DNA of 64,000 bases, from positions 36,634 through 100,633 of the forward strand of contig JAEWZY010000073.1 in NCBI GenBank assembly GCA_023394955.1, given 5' to 3'. The notes below the pieces were generated by a model. It saw nothing but the letters and a program-made list of their open reading frames with translations. It was not told where the DNA came from and searched no databases. This document shows positions 54,324 to 62,779 of this stretch, in pieces. The first letter of the stretch is position 1, and each line of letters starts with the position of its first letter. A program made the position numbers and the translations under genes. The stretch is from Bacillota bacterium. GTDB lineage: Bacteria; Bacillota; UBA4882; UBA8346.

Positions 54324-55694
54324 TTAATCAAACGCTGTCAATTTCTTCAGTTCATCACAGATGATCATCTTTTCCTTACCCTTCATCCAGGTAATCAACT
54401 TCACCGGTTTTCCCCACAGCTCTACTAAATATTTGAGAGTCTCGCTCGTATTGCCCAACTCAAGCTCACGTCCGTCATGTTCATGTTCCAAGATTAAACT
54501 CCCATCCCGGGGCGACATCTCTTTGACCTTAATCACCGGAATCGAACTCATGCCGATGTTTTGGCATAAAGTGTCCCGAATCGGTTCCCAACCGTCTTCG
54601 TCCGCCACTTCACTGATAATTCCTTCCTCGTCGTTTTGAAAGTATTCAAACAAGCGCAACTCCCGGCAAAGTTCCCTGGTAAGATAACGCTTGATCAGAG
54701 AACGGTCCGATTCAATCTCCCGGGCTTCGAAGATTTTCTCCGGCCCAAATCTGGCTTCCAAATCATTCAACATTACAAACCCCAAGTGGTAGGGGTTGAG
54801 CCCTCCGGGATGGGGCCGGATCACTTGGTGGTGGCGTTTTAAAAATTCCAGATGCAAATCTTGAGGCAGATTTAATTTTTGGAGAATCCGGTAATGCCAC
54901 AAACTGGCCCAGCCCTCGTTCATTATTTTCGTCTCGATCTGCGGCAGAAAATATTCGCTCTCCGCCCGGACAATCCGGATGATCTCTTTCTCCCATTCGT
55001 CCAGCCGACTGTATTCAATGATAAATCCCAGGATATCTTCTTCCGGTTCTAGGGGAATCCGGTTTAAATCGGGCGGAACCGTCGCCTCTGCCGTCCGCCC
55101 GAAAAGATCGGTCTGATTTTTCCTTTGATACTCCTCAATTAGCCGCTTTTTCTCTTCCTCACGGGTTAGCTTTTTAGCGCCGATGGTCCGGTTTAGTTGA
55201 TAACGAAGGGCATGGGCCGCGTCCAGCACCCTTTCCACCTTAACATATCCGATGCTGGGGTCCTGTATATAATTCCTGATTCGTTCGGCGTGGTTCTTAA
55301 AACTATCAAGCGCCATTTCCGGCCGGGTCGATTTAAAAAGCCGGTTATTCTTGAAAAAGTCGTTATGCCCGTAAACATGGGCGATGGTCAGGATTTGTAA
55401 GAGCAAGGTATTATCCCGCATCAAATAGGCCAGGCAAGGATTGGAATTGATCACCATCTCATAAGGGAGCCCGGTTAAATTATAACGGTAAAAAGTATGG
55501 AGCCTGTCGAAAGCTTTACCGAAGCTCCAGTGTGGGTAATGGCTGGGCATTCCGGTATAAGCTTCATAGCCTAACATCTCTTCATAAGAACAGATCTCAA
55601 ATTCTTGAGAATAAAAATCAAGGCCCATCTCACCCGCACAGGCCTCGATCCGTTCATTCCATTGTTCCAACTCAACAATGCTAAACTCGCTCAT
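54324..55694 (-). CDS. spoVR: SpoVR family protein
   Basis: 456 residues, SpoVR family, expressed during sporulation in Bacillus; needed for normal cortex in B. subtilis. Seen: EIEACAGEMGLDF-type N-terminus, HWSFGKAFDRLHTFYRYNLTGLPYEMVINSNPCLAYL split as HWSFGKAFDRLHT and YEMVINSNPCLAYL, NEGWASLWHYRIL, and the PYHLGF motif. The ATG overlaps the stop of the DUF444 gene by four bases. Last gene of the prkA-yhbH-spoVR operon, a set that is kept together in many bacteria and linked to stress and sporulation. Confidence 0.93.
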   Translation of the reverse strand: MSEFSIVELEQWNERIEACAGEMGLDFYSQEFEICSYEEMLGYEAYTGMPSHYPHWSFGKAFDRLHTFYRYNLTGLPYEMVINSNPCLAYLMRDNTLLLQILTIAHVYGHNDFFKNNRLFKSTRPEMALDSFKNHAERIRNYIQDPSIGYVKVERVLDAAHALRYQLNRTIGAKKLTREEEKKRLIEEYQRKNQTDLFGRTAEATVPPDLNRIPLEPEEDILGFIIEYSRLDEWEKEIIRIVRAESEYFLPQIETKIMNEGWASLWHYRILQKLNLPQDLHLEFLKRHHQVIRPHPGGLNPYHLGFVMLNDLEARFGPEKIFEAREIESDRSLIKRYLTRELCRELRLFEYFQNDEEGIISEVADEDGWEPIRDTLCQNIGMSSIPVIKVKEMSPRDGSLILEHEHDGRELELGNTSETLKYLVELWGKPVKLITWMKGKEKMIICDELKKLTAFD

Positions 55695-56863
55695 ATCTTT
55701 TCCTCCTGGGCCAGCATATTCCGGAGCGCCGGCCAGATATCTTCCCGAGAATTGATGGTGACCAGGGCAAAGTTGGAGGCTTTAATTGAATTCTGAAACA
55801 GCCGCCGGATAGTGCTGGTTCCGGTCATGATTTCGCCGTATCCGAACAAATTGCAACTTTGGCATAGTTTTTCCGCCAGCTCCAAAGTTTTAGCGTTATC
55901 TTCGTCCCAGTTATCTCCATCACTGCAATGGAAAGTATAAATATTCCAAAGTGAAGGAGGATATTGAATCTCGATGATTTGCAAGGCTTTTTCATAACCG
56001 CTGCTGATATAAGTCCCGCCCGATTCGCCTTTATGGAAAAACTCATCCTCGTTGACTATCGCCGCCTCAGTGGTATGGGCGATGAAAACCAGTTCTACGT
56101 TAAGATACTTTAAACGGATAAACTGATCCAATAAAAAGTAAAAGCTCCGGGCCAGATATTTTTTGGTCTGGTCCATGGATCCGGAAGTGTCCATGATACA
56201 GATTACCACCGCATTGGATTCCGGGGTCCGTTCTTCCCGAATCCGGCGGTAACGCAAATCCTCTTCTCGGAAGGGAAACCTTTCTTTCTCCTCTTTTTCC
56301 GGAGCTTCGGTTGGAACCATCTCCGGTTCGTTCCGCTTGGCGCCTTGGCGGCGTTTAATCTTCTCCATTACCGCTTTCTTCTTGGCGAGGCGGGGCGGAG
56401 GTCCTTTATGAAGGTAGCCGCTGGGTTTTTGTTTAGAAATGGTCTCCAACTCCGCGATACGTTTCCGTTCCATAAACGGGAGATCCAGATCTTCAAAAAG
56501 ATAATTAATCAATTCCTCCAGGGTGATTTCAGTTTCATAAATGTCTTCGCCGGGATCATTCCCCGCGCCCTGGTTTCCCAGCCCCTTTCCGTTTTGATTT
56601 TTCCGCCCGACTACATCGCCCCGCTGTTCATCTCCGGTACCCGTGCTGACGCCGGGCTTATCTTTTCCATAGACAAACTGATACTCTTTAAGGCTGCGAA
56701 TGGGAATTTTAATTTTTTTATTTCCGCTTTGCCCGATAATACTCTCTTCAGCAATAATCTGCCCAATATTTTTTTTAATCGATTGTTCCACCAGTTGCCG
56801 GTGGCGGCGGCGATCTTCAGCCGCCCGCCCCGAGTCCCCCGTTGATTTCCGAAAAACCGCCAT
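55691..56863 (-). CDS. yhbH: DUF444 family protein (YhbH/YeaH-like)
   Basis: 390 residues. VWA-like domain with the metal-binding MIDAS start DTSGSM in VVICIMDTSGSMDQTKKYLA, and a long Arg/Lys-rich N-terminal region with KQVEQSIK-type basic tracts. YhbH works with PrkA and SpoVR; a direct biochemical role is not fixed. I chose the ATG at 56863, six bases after AGGAGG; a TTG one codon upstream is also open. Overlaps spoVR by four bases. Confidence 0.9.
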   Translation of the reverse strand: MAVFRKSTGDSGRAAEDRRRHRQLVEQSIKKNIGQIIAEESIIGQSGNKKIKIPIRSLKEYQFVYGKDKPGVSTGTGDEQRGDVVGRKNQNGKGLGNQGAGNDPGEDIYETEITLEELINYLFEDLDLPFMERKRIAELETISKQKPSGYLHKGPPPRLAKKKAVMEKIKRRQGAKRNEPEMVPTEAPEKEEKERFPFREEDLRYRRIREERTPESNAVVICIMDTSGSMDQTKKYLARSFYFLLDQFIRLKYLNVELVFIAHTTEAAIVNEDEFFHKGESGGTYISSGYEKALQIIEIQYPPSLWNIYTFHCSDGDNWDEDNAKTLELAEKLCQSCNLFGYGEIMTGTSTIRRLFQNSIKASNFALVTINSREDIWPALRNMLAQEEKI

Positions 56864-56928
56864 CAAATACCTCCTTGAGCACCTATGGGCAAATAATTAT
56901 TCACCCCTACAAAATGAATTGACAATCT

Positions 56929-58857
56929 TCAGTCTTTCCACAAATTATTGGCGGCATATTTTAAAATCACGTTACAGCAATGGGCGCAATAGCCGTTCCG
57001 CTCCATCTCCGCAACCATCGCGTTGTATTTCTCATTCTGGTCTTTATCCCTCACCTTGGACTGGGTGATCACCCGCGACAGTTCCCGGACCGAAGCGGTC
57101 AACTTCTTCTCAATAGCCGCTTTTAACGGTTCGTAACTATTATAATCCAGTTTGCCTCCGCTCCGCAGAACATAAAACATATAGGCGGTCACTTCCTGCC
57201 TAAAACCCTTGGCCGCAGTCCCGGAGATCCCGATCTGCTCTTCGATGGATTGGAGAAACTTCTCATCCGGCTCCAACTCCTCGCCGGTATTCTTATCCTT
57301 AATTTTAGCCCGGTTGGCATAGGCCTCGGCATGGTCCAAATAGTTGTCGAAAAGATCCTGGGCTTGTTCATGATAGCCATGGATAAAGGCCTTGGTGACT
57401 TCCGACTCTAAAATCTTATGGTACTCTTTGCGTAAAATATCTTGGAGAAAACTCAAGTACCGCTTGCGTTCATCCTCGGCAATGGAAAGTTCTTTCACCT
57501 GCTTGAGCATGGTTTCCAAAACCGAAAGCGGATTGATGCAATTATTCTCCGACTCAGACAGGGTAATATCCAGCGCTTTCATGATGAAACGGGTGGAGAT
57601 ACCGGACATTCCCTCACGGTTGGCTTCTTCCCGGAGCTCGGTGATGTCCACCTTTTTAGCGCTGCCTTGTTCCACGATTTCCTCACCATTGTAAATCTTT
57701 AACTTGGTGAAGGAATCGACCTTGGATGAAGGAGCGAGCCGGGTCAAGATGGCGAACATGGAAGCGATCTCCACTGTATGCGGTGCGATATGGGCCTTGA
57801 AATTACTCTGCCGGAGCAGCTTTTGATAGATCTTGATTTCCTCGCTTAATTCCAAACAATAGGGGACTTCGATCTTGACGATCCGGTCTAAGATTGCCTC
57901 ATTGGTATGGTCCGATTTGAATTTATTCCACTCCGCCTCATTGGAATGGGCTAGAATTACTCCGTCAAAGTAAATCATCGCGCCTTTTCCCGGCGAGGGA
58001 ATGGATTTCTCCTGAGTAGCGGTGATCATGGCATGCAGGTATTCGATTTCATTCTTGAAGACTTCGATGAATTCGACCAGTCCCCGGTTTCCCACATTAA
58101 AAGCTCCGTTTAATGATAAAACTCTGGGGTCGTCTTCGGGGAAGAGATCCATCTTGGAGATATCTACGGAACCGATGAGGACCGAGGTGTCTTGGTTGTT
58201 GGGGTCAACCGGCGGGACAACGCCAATCCCTTTTCGGGAACGGATCGAAAACTCGGTCGTTTCCACAGGCATCCGTTCATATTCGCCGTTGTACTCGTTT
58301 TTAAGCCGGTAGCGGCAGACCGGGCAGAGATCGCCTTCAATCTGGGCCTTCAGCAGCTCCGCCAACTCTTTCCGGAGGTGCTTAGGGATTAAATGCAACG
58401 GTTCCTCCCGCATCGGACATCCTTTAATCACATAAACCGGGGCCGCCGTTTCCAGCGCTTTCTTCAAGCGCTCCATTAAAGATGATTTACCGGCGCCTAC
58501 CGGGCCGACCAAATACAACACCTGCCGCGCTTCCTCCCCTTGCATGGCGGCGGCGTGGAAATAGCGGACGATCTTCATGATGGTCCGGTCGATTCCATAA
58601 AAATCGTCGCTAAAAAAACGGTACTTTTTAATGATGTCGTTACCGTAAATCCGGCGCAACCTGGGATTTTCCTCGGCCTTAATCAACTCAACCCCTGGTT
58701 TGGTCAACAAATCGTAAAGACGCTCATGGGCCAAACGGGCCACTCCCGGATTTTCCTTGACGATCTCCAGATAATCCAGGAGAGTGCCTTCAAAATGCTG
58801 TCTTTTTCTTGCGGAACGGTCTTGCGCGATCAATTCGGCAATCGAATTCCCTTCCAT
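56929..58857 (-). CDS. prkA: PrkA serine protein kinase / AAA+ protein
   Basis: 642 residues. AAA+ domain with Walker A (YLVGPVGAGKSSLMERL), Walker B region MIYFDGVILAHSNEAEWN (the DG-type form of PrkA), and a C-terminal kinase-like part. It may be an ATPase/protease rather than a true kinase, as discussed for the family. A CPVC knuckle is in the middle and a CAHCC near the C-terminus. Start MEGNSI at 58857 chosen for GGGAGGG upstream; 12 codons earlier lack it. First gene of the spoVR operon. Confidence 0.93.
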   Translation of the reverse strand: MEGNSIAELIAQDRSARKRQHFEGTLLDYLEIVKENPGVARLAHERLYDLLTKPGVELIKAEENPRLRRIYGNDIIKKYRFFSDDFYGIDRTIMKIVRYFHAAAMQGEEARQVLYLVGPVGAGKSSLMERLKKALETAAPVYVIKGCPMREEPLHLIPKHLRKELAELLKAQIEGDLCPVCRYRLKNEYNGEYERMPVETTEFSIRSRKGIGVVPPVDPNNQDTSVLIGSVDISKMDLFPEDDPRVLSLNGAFNVGNRGLVEFIEVFKNEIEYLHAMITATQEKSIPSPGKGAMIYFDGVILAHSNEAEWNKFKSDHTNEAILDRIVKIEVPYCLELSEEIKIYQKLLRQSNFKAHIAPHTVEIASMFAILTRLAPSSKVDSFTKLKIYNGEEIVEQGSAKKVDITELREEANREGMSGISTRFIMKALDITLSESENNCINPLSVLETMLKQVKELSIAEDERKRYLSFLQDILRKEYHKILESEVTKAFIHGYHEQAQDLFDNYLDHAEAYANRAKIKDKNTGEELEPDEKFLQSIEEQIGISGTAAKGFRQEVTAYMFYVLRSGGKLDYNSYEPLKAAIEKKLTASVRELSRVITQSKVRDKDQNEKYNAMVAEMERNGYCAHCCNVILKYAANNLWKD

Positions 58858-58893
58858 TTTTATCCCTCCCCAAGGTCTTGGTTGGTCGTGCAA

Positions 58894-58909
58894 GTTACAG
58901 AATTGTAAC
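58894..58909. promoter_or_regulatory. Inverted repeat GTTACA-N4-TGTAAC upstream of prkA
   Basis: Perfect six-base arms around GAAT, 37 bases before the prkA ATG. A candidate operator for the prkA-yhbH-spoVR operon; no matching regulator is encoded nearby. Confidence 0.35.
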
Positions 58910-59261
58910 CTTTAAATTAGTTGGTCAAGACCCTTTTACCTGCCGGAAAAGTGCCTTTCCAGTGTTTTACTCACCTCTTTACATTATATGAATCTGATCA
59001 AACCAGATTGACCTAATAACGATTCCGGCACAAGACCAAGCTGCATTTATTTGAATAAGGGATACCAAAACGATAAAGGAGTTCACCAAATATAGTAGAA
59101 AATAATTATAAATTCCCGAGAGAAGCTTTGAACAAGCAGCCATGAACGAACATCTGCTCCTACTTTAGTCCAGCCCCGACCCGATCATTTCGGAAAGATG
59201 GTCTAATGTACGCGCGCTAAAGTAGGGTAAACTTTACTAAAATTTCAGGGGGGAGATCTTT
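58910..59261. other. Intergenic stretch between prkA and grpB-type gene
   Basis: 352 bases. CATATAAT on the minus strand near 58984-58991 is a candidate -10 element for prkA (sigma-E or sigma-A type), with no good -35 box. Otherwise nothing that I can name. Confidence 0.5.
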
Positions 59262-59846
59262 ATGGCAAAATCTTTGGAAGGGATGACCAACGAAGAGCTT
59301 TGGAAGCTGTTTCCGATAATTATTGCTGAATCCAACCCGGTTTGGAAGGATAATTATTTAACAGAAAAAACGGCTATCGTAGCCAAGATCGGAATCAATA
59401 ACATATCCCGAATAAGCCACATCGGTAGCACATCGGCGCCTAATCTTCCGGCGAAACCGACCATCGATATTCTCCTTGAAATAAAAGATGATACCAATCT
59501 CGCTCAACTAATCACTACCATAAGAGAAACAGGCTATTTATACAGTCCCCAACCTAATAACCCGCCTCCCCATATGATGTTTATGAAAGGATACACTCCG
59601 GAAGGCTTTAAAGGTCAGGCTTATCACCTTCACATAAGATATAGCGGCGATTGGGACGAACTCTATTTTCGGGATTATTTAATCTCTTATCCCGATGTGG
59701 CTAAAGAATATGGAAAGCTGAAGTTAAAACTAAACGAGAACTATGAATTCGATCGCGACGGATACACAGCAGCTAAAACCGATTTTATCAAAATGATAAC
59801 CAAATTAGCTAGAGAAGGGATGCCAAACAAGTACAAGCCAATATAG
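59262..59846 (+). CDS. GrpB family protein (nucleotidyltransferase fold)
   Basis: 194 residues of the UPF0157/GrpB family. The motif RISHIGSTSAPNLPAKPTID (GSTSxxxLxAKPxID) fits the family's nucleotidyltransferase-like fold, then HLHIRYSGDWDE and YPDVAKEYGKLKLKL. Members are sometimes fused to dephospho-CoA kinase; the function of stand-alone ones is unknown. RBS GGGGGGA. Single gene. Confidence 0.88.
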   Translation: MAKSLEGMTNEELWKLFPIIIAESNPVWKDNYLTEKTAIVAKIGINNISRISHIGSTSAPNLPAKPTIDILLEIKDDTNLAQLITTIRETGYLYSPQPNNPPPHMMFMKGYTPEGFKGQAYHLHIRYSGDWDELYFRDYLISYPDVAKEYGKLKLKLNENYEFDRDGYTAAKTDFIKMITKLAREGMPNKYKPI

Positions 59847-59959
59847 ATTTCTAATGTCTCTTGAAAAGGGTCGAAATAATGAAAAAATTTATTTATACGC
59901 TTCCTTCAAACAAGTCCGGCGTCGCTTTAGCTCAATAGTCCCTACCGCCGGAATAGCAA

Positions 59960-59992
59960 ATTTTAAAGCCCAAGGCCATTTAGCCTCGGGCT
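59960..59992 (-). terminator. Terminator of tRNA-Arg
   Basis: Minus strand: AGCCCGAGGC, loop, GCCTTGGGCT (one A/C mismatch) followed by TTAAAATTT. It lies 55 bases downstream of the tRNA 3' end. Confidence 0.6.
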
Positions 59993-60047
59993 ATTTCGTT
60001 TCAAACTTTTGCTTTCAATACATTCAGTTGCTACTGTTAACTGTATA

Positions 60048-60124
60048 TGGCGCGCCCGGAGGGGCTCGAACCCCCGGCCTACAGATTCGAAGTCTGCCAC
60101 TCTATCCAACTGAGCTACGGGCGC
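60048..60124 (-). tRNA. tRNA-Arg (TCG)
   Basis: A 77-nt cloverleaf on the minus strand. Acceptor GCGCCCG/CGGGCGC, anticodon loop CTTCGAA with anticodon TCG (reading CGA/CGG-type arginine codons), T-loop GGTTCGAGCC, discriminator G, and an encoded CCA at 60048-60050. Stems pair well; anticodon stem GCAGA/TCTGT has one G-T pair. Confidence 0.95.
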
Positions 60125-60137
60125 ATATTATTTCTGT

Positions 60138-60166
60138 ATTATACCATACTTTCATCTCCAACTCAA
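60138..60166 (-). promoter_or_regulatory. Promoter of tRNA-Arg
   Basis: TTGAGT (60166-60161), 17 bases, TATAAT (60143-60138) on the minus strand, with the tRNA 5' end 14 bases downstream of the -10 box. Confidence 0.85.
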
Positions 60167-60252
60167 CCGCTATAAATCTGCCTTTATCCCTATTACCTAA
60201 TCGTAAATCATCTAATACAATATCATAGAAATCCAACCGAGGAGGAAAACCA

Positions 60253-60450
60253 ATGGAGTACATGGATCAAATGCAAATGTACCAAAGGCCGGCCGGCATG
60301 GACCAGTCGATGATGTACTGTAACTCAACCCAGATGATGATGGAGATGCATCAAACTATTATGGGCATGAACCGGATGTGCATGGAGATGCACCAAATGA
60401 TGCGTGAAATGCGCCATAATCATAGGAAAGACGACCATAAAGGGTGTTGA
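60253..60450 (+). CDS. Methionine-rich small protein, 65 residues
   Basis: 19 of 65 residues are Met, with three Cys, five His and many Asp/Glu. It starts MEYMDQMQMYQRPAGM and goes on MDQSMMYCNSTQMMMEM and HQTIMGMNRM, ending RHNHRKDDHKGC. RBS GAGGAGG, ATG eight bases on. No hydrophobic segment, so it is probably cytosolic. Met- and His-rich clusters of this kind bind soft metals such as Cu(I), but I know no family with this sequence. Genes around it give no clue. The opposite-strand ORF here is the shadow. Confidence 0.7.
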   Translation: MEYMDQMQMYQRPAGMDQSMMYCNSTQMMMEMHQTIMGMNRMCMEMHQMMREMRHNHRKDDHKGC

Positions 60451-60464
60451 CATCAATAAATATG

Positions 60465-60491
60465 ATAAACCGCTTGTTGAAAGCGGTTTAT
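60465..60491. terminator. Hairpin after the Met-rich gene
   Basis: ATAAACCGCTT and AAGCGGTTTAT with loop GTTGA, starting 15 bases after the stop. The tail is T-poor (CTATTACTG), so a terminator is likely but not certain. Confidence 0.6.
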
Positions 60492-60921
60492 CTATTACTG
60501 AAACACCCCGTTTCAACAATTTTTGCCTTTACTACAATTTCAAACCCTGCTTTCGGATATATTTGCTTCCATTGATCCGGGCGCTAACCCCGTAAAACCT
60601 TCAGTCCAGTTTCGGCAAACACTCCCTCTTTGCTACTGCTTCACTAATACACGCCGATTCGTTTTGTTCAATGACTAACTTGATTACTTCTTTTTGCTCA
60701 TTGATTCAACTCCGGAAGTGGTGGAAAATCGCATTTCTCAACCCCCGTAGTTCCGCGGCCTTTGTCGAATTGTCTATTTCATGATATAATCAATATACAG
60801 ATAAGGAAAACCGAGGCCGTCGTTGGAAGGATGGGTCGGACCGGCTTTGATATTTTTAAAAGGGGCAAGTTTAGTTGTTCTATCTAAAGCTTGGAAAATA
60901 AAACTTAAGGAGCTCAAAGTT
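60492..60921. other. Intergenic stretch before the nuclease-like gene
   Basis: 430 bases with no convincing ORF. The open frame before 60922 is not preceded by a start signal. Probably holds the promoter of that gene; no repeat seen. Confidence 0.55.
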
Positions 60922-61290
60922 ATGCCAAATAGCACCAAGGAACAAAATCTTCATGATAAAATTCAAATAATTCAGGCGCTTAATTACAAAAAACAAGGTT
61001 ATACCGATATCAAGGTTAATAATAAGAAATCCCGCTCAGGCCGACCCGAAAAGGTCGGTAATTATACGCCTGATCTTTCAGCGACTATCAATGACCACAC
61101 TACGGTTTGTTTGATCGAAACGAATGAATCAATCAGAGACATTCAAACTATCACCAAATGGAAGGAATTCGATCGCAGCGGTTTGAATTTCCATTTAATA
61201 ATACCTTATAGTGATTTCAATTTGGCAAAAGAAATCGCGAAAAGTAATGGGATAACCATCGACAAATACTGGTACAGTAATAATTACTAA
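60922..61290 (+). CDS. Hypothetical protein, possible PD-(D/E)XK-like fold
   Basis: 122 residues. Start ATG at 60922 chosen for AAGGAG upstream. The part YTPDLSATINDHTTVCLIETNE has Pro-Asp, a hydrophobic strand and Glu-Thr-Asn, which resembles a restriction-nuclease-like active site, but the usual lysine (ExK) is replaced by Thr-Asn. It may be inactive or unrelated. It precedes the IS5-like remnant, so it may be a piece of accessory DNA. No known family name. Confidence 0.5.
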   Translation: MPNSTKEQNLHDKIQIIQALNYKKQGYTDIKVNNKKSRSGRPEKVGNYTPDLSATINDHTTVCLIETNESIRDIQTITKWKEFDRSGLNFHLIIPYSDFNLAKEIAKSNGITIDKYWYSNNY

Positions 61291-61350
61291 TATATATATT
61301 GCAATAATTTTTTGATCGCCGGATTATTGCAACATATTTCCCTTGATTCT
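61291..61350 (+). repeat. IS left-end hairpin
   Basis: TTGCAATAAT (61299-61308) and ATTATTGCAA (61323-61332) around a 14-nt loop, then CATATTTCCCTTGATTC. The same unit, reversed, occurs at 31791-31848 upstream of the response regulator. The transposase fragment starts at 61355, so this is most likely the element's left end. Confidence 0.65.
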
Positions 61351-61354
61351 TAAT

Positions 61355-61597
61355 ATGTATCAAAAAGCTGAAGAACAAATACGTTTTGAAAACTTTCATC
61401 TGCCGTTCAGTGGTCAACTGGACCCTAAAAACCGTTGGGTCGTGTTGGCCCAATTCATACCATGGGATATCCTTGAGGCCAAATATGCGGCAAGATTCTG
61501 CAGCCGGAGGATGGGAACTCCGGCCAAACCTGTCCGTATGGCATTAGGCGCTTTAATTATCAAAGAACGTTATGACCGGTCAATGTTTGGACCGTAG
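61355..61597 (+). mobile_element. Truncated IS5/IS1182-type transposase (N-terminus)
   Basis: About 80 residues of a DUF772-type transposase: MYQKAEEQIRFENFHLPFSG, LDPKNRWV, AKPVRMALGALIIKE. The normal protein continues with LGLSDEETVEQIxENPYLQ; here the frame breaks after ALIIKE and ends quickly (RYDRSMFGP). The catalytic DDE domain is missing, so the element is not autonomous. The 3' end has been lost before the toxin gene. Confidence 0.82.
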
Positions 61598-61608
61598 AAT
61601 TGCTACTA

Positions 61609-61986
61609 TTACTTCTCTTCGTAAAGAATTATCTTCTTGGACTGTAAATGCTTTTCCCAAAACTTTTTTCTAAATATCAGCCATCTATAATCCTGTCTGC
61701 AATCAATGATATAGTCAACATACACCGTTTGATCCTTAATCTGATATAAAATCAGGTACCACTTTTCGACGAACATCTTATGATATTTGTTGGGCGGGAT
61801 AAATTCGGCCTCCAAAAACGGAAAACGCTCCGGCATTTGATGGAGGGAGCGAATAGCATCCATTAACTCATTTTTTACTTTGCGGGCGGCAGAAGGGTTT
61901 TTTTGCGCCATAAACCGGACATGATCCGCCAACATCAGGCGGGAACGATCAGAAATAATGAGCTTATATTGAAATATCTTTTCCAT
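61609..61986 (-). CDS. RelE/ParE-family toxin
   Basis: 125 residues of the RelE/ParE superfamily: LIISDRSRLMLADHVRFMAQ, ARKVKNELMDAIRSLHQMPERFP, KWYLILYQIKDQTVYVDYIIDCRQDYRWL. The basic and aromatic C-terminal residues fit a ribosome-dependent mRNase or a gyrase inhibitor. ATG at 61986 lies within the last codons of the antitoxin gene (22-base overlap), the usual coupled arrangement. Target not resolved. Confidence 0.85.
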   Translation of the reverse strand: MEKIFQYKLIISDRSRLMLADHVRFMAQKNPSAARKVKNELMDAIRSLHQMPERFPFLEAEFIPPNKYHKMFVEKWYLILYQIKDQTVYVDYIIDCRQDYRWLIFRKKFWEKHLQSKKIILYEEK

Positions 61987-62254
61987 GCGCCATTCCGTCA
62001 ATAATGCCCTCCAGGTATTTGTCCAGTTCTTCCGGTGTACATCCTATACGGCCTGCCAAACGATCTTCCTCAACGGCCAACAGTTCTTCTCTCAACTTCA
62101 ACATTTTTTCGCGGCGAGTAAATGCCTCTATATCCATAACCACCAGATCACCCTCCCCGTTTTTTGTTAGATATACAGGTTCTCCGGTGGATTTGCATAA
62201 AGCCGCAATTTCGTTATAATTCTGCCGAATGTTTGCAGACGGTTTAATTTGCAT
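61964..62254 (-). CDS. Phd/YefM-family antitoxin
   Basis: 96 residues. The N-terminal DNA-binding domain (MQIKPSANIRQNYNEIAALC, then GEPVYLTKNGEGDLVVMDIEAF) is followed by a C-terminal acidic helix (EEDRLAGRIGCTPEELDKYL) that should wrap the toxin. GGGGAG precedes the ATG at 62254; the open frame continues upstream without a start signal. Pairs with the overlapping toxin gene; the complex would autoregulate the operon. Confidence 0.87.
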   Translation of the reverse strand: MQIKPSANIRQNYNEIAALCKSTGEPVYLTKNGEGDLVVMDIEAFTRREKMLKLREELLAVEEDRLAGRIGCTPEELDKYLEGIIDGMAHGKDISI

Positions 62255-62779
62255 GGTATCAACTCCCCATAGTAACATTCTAACCATATTATACCCCTTA
62301 CATGCTATGAAATCAATCGCTGAAAAAACTCTTTCCATTAATCCAACATATTCTTGAATTGTTCTACTATATTTCGCCCACCTTTTTATCGGCCGGAATT
62401 TTTTAATATATATAAAAAAACCGCCCAATCGCGCCACTGCCAGCTGTATCTATTTTCGAAATCATAAAATTTCCTGTTAAAACTAATGGAATAACATCGA
62501 AAAAAATATAATTGGAGATTCCCAAAAGATACCCAATTTTTTACCCTAATTTATAAACTCCTATGAAATCCCTCGGCAAAAGCACCTAAGTAAAAGAATT
62601 CTTGAATCCTTTTTTCCAAAGATCTTATAGCTAATCTTTAACTCATACCATCAAGAAACAACTCTTAACTTTATTTTATTTCTTTCACTCTTGTTAGATA
62701 CTTTTTGTACCGCATTCTCAGTTTAAAAACGCCGTTTTTAGGGCCAAAAATTTGGAAGAGGATGTAGATATAGAGGGGG
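62255..62779. other. Intergenic stretch between TA module and SGNH gene
   Basis: 525 bases, AT-rich, with no supported ORF, RNA gene or strong repeat on either strand. A weak self-complementary AAAAAATTTG region near 62740 is all I see. Confidence 0.6.

Noticed and set aside
60325..60519. Histidine-rich minus-strand ORF opposite the Met-rich gene
   Set aside because: ATG/CAT codons on opposite strands give His-rich shadows of a Met-rich gene; no RBS on the minus strand.
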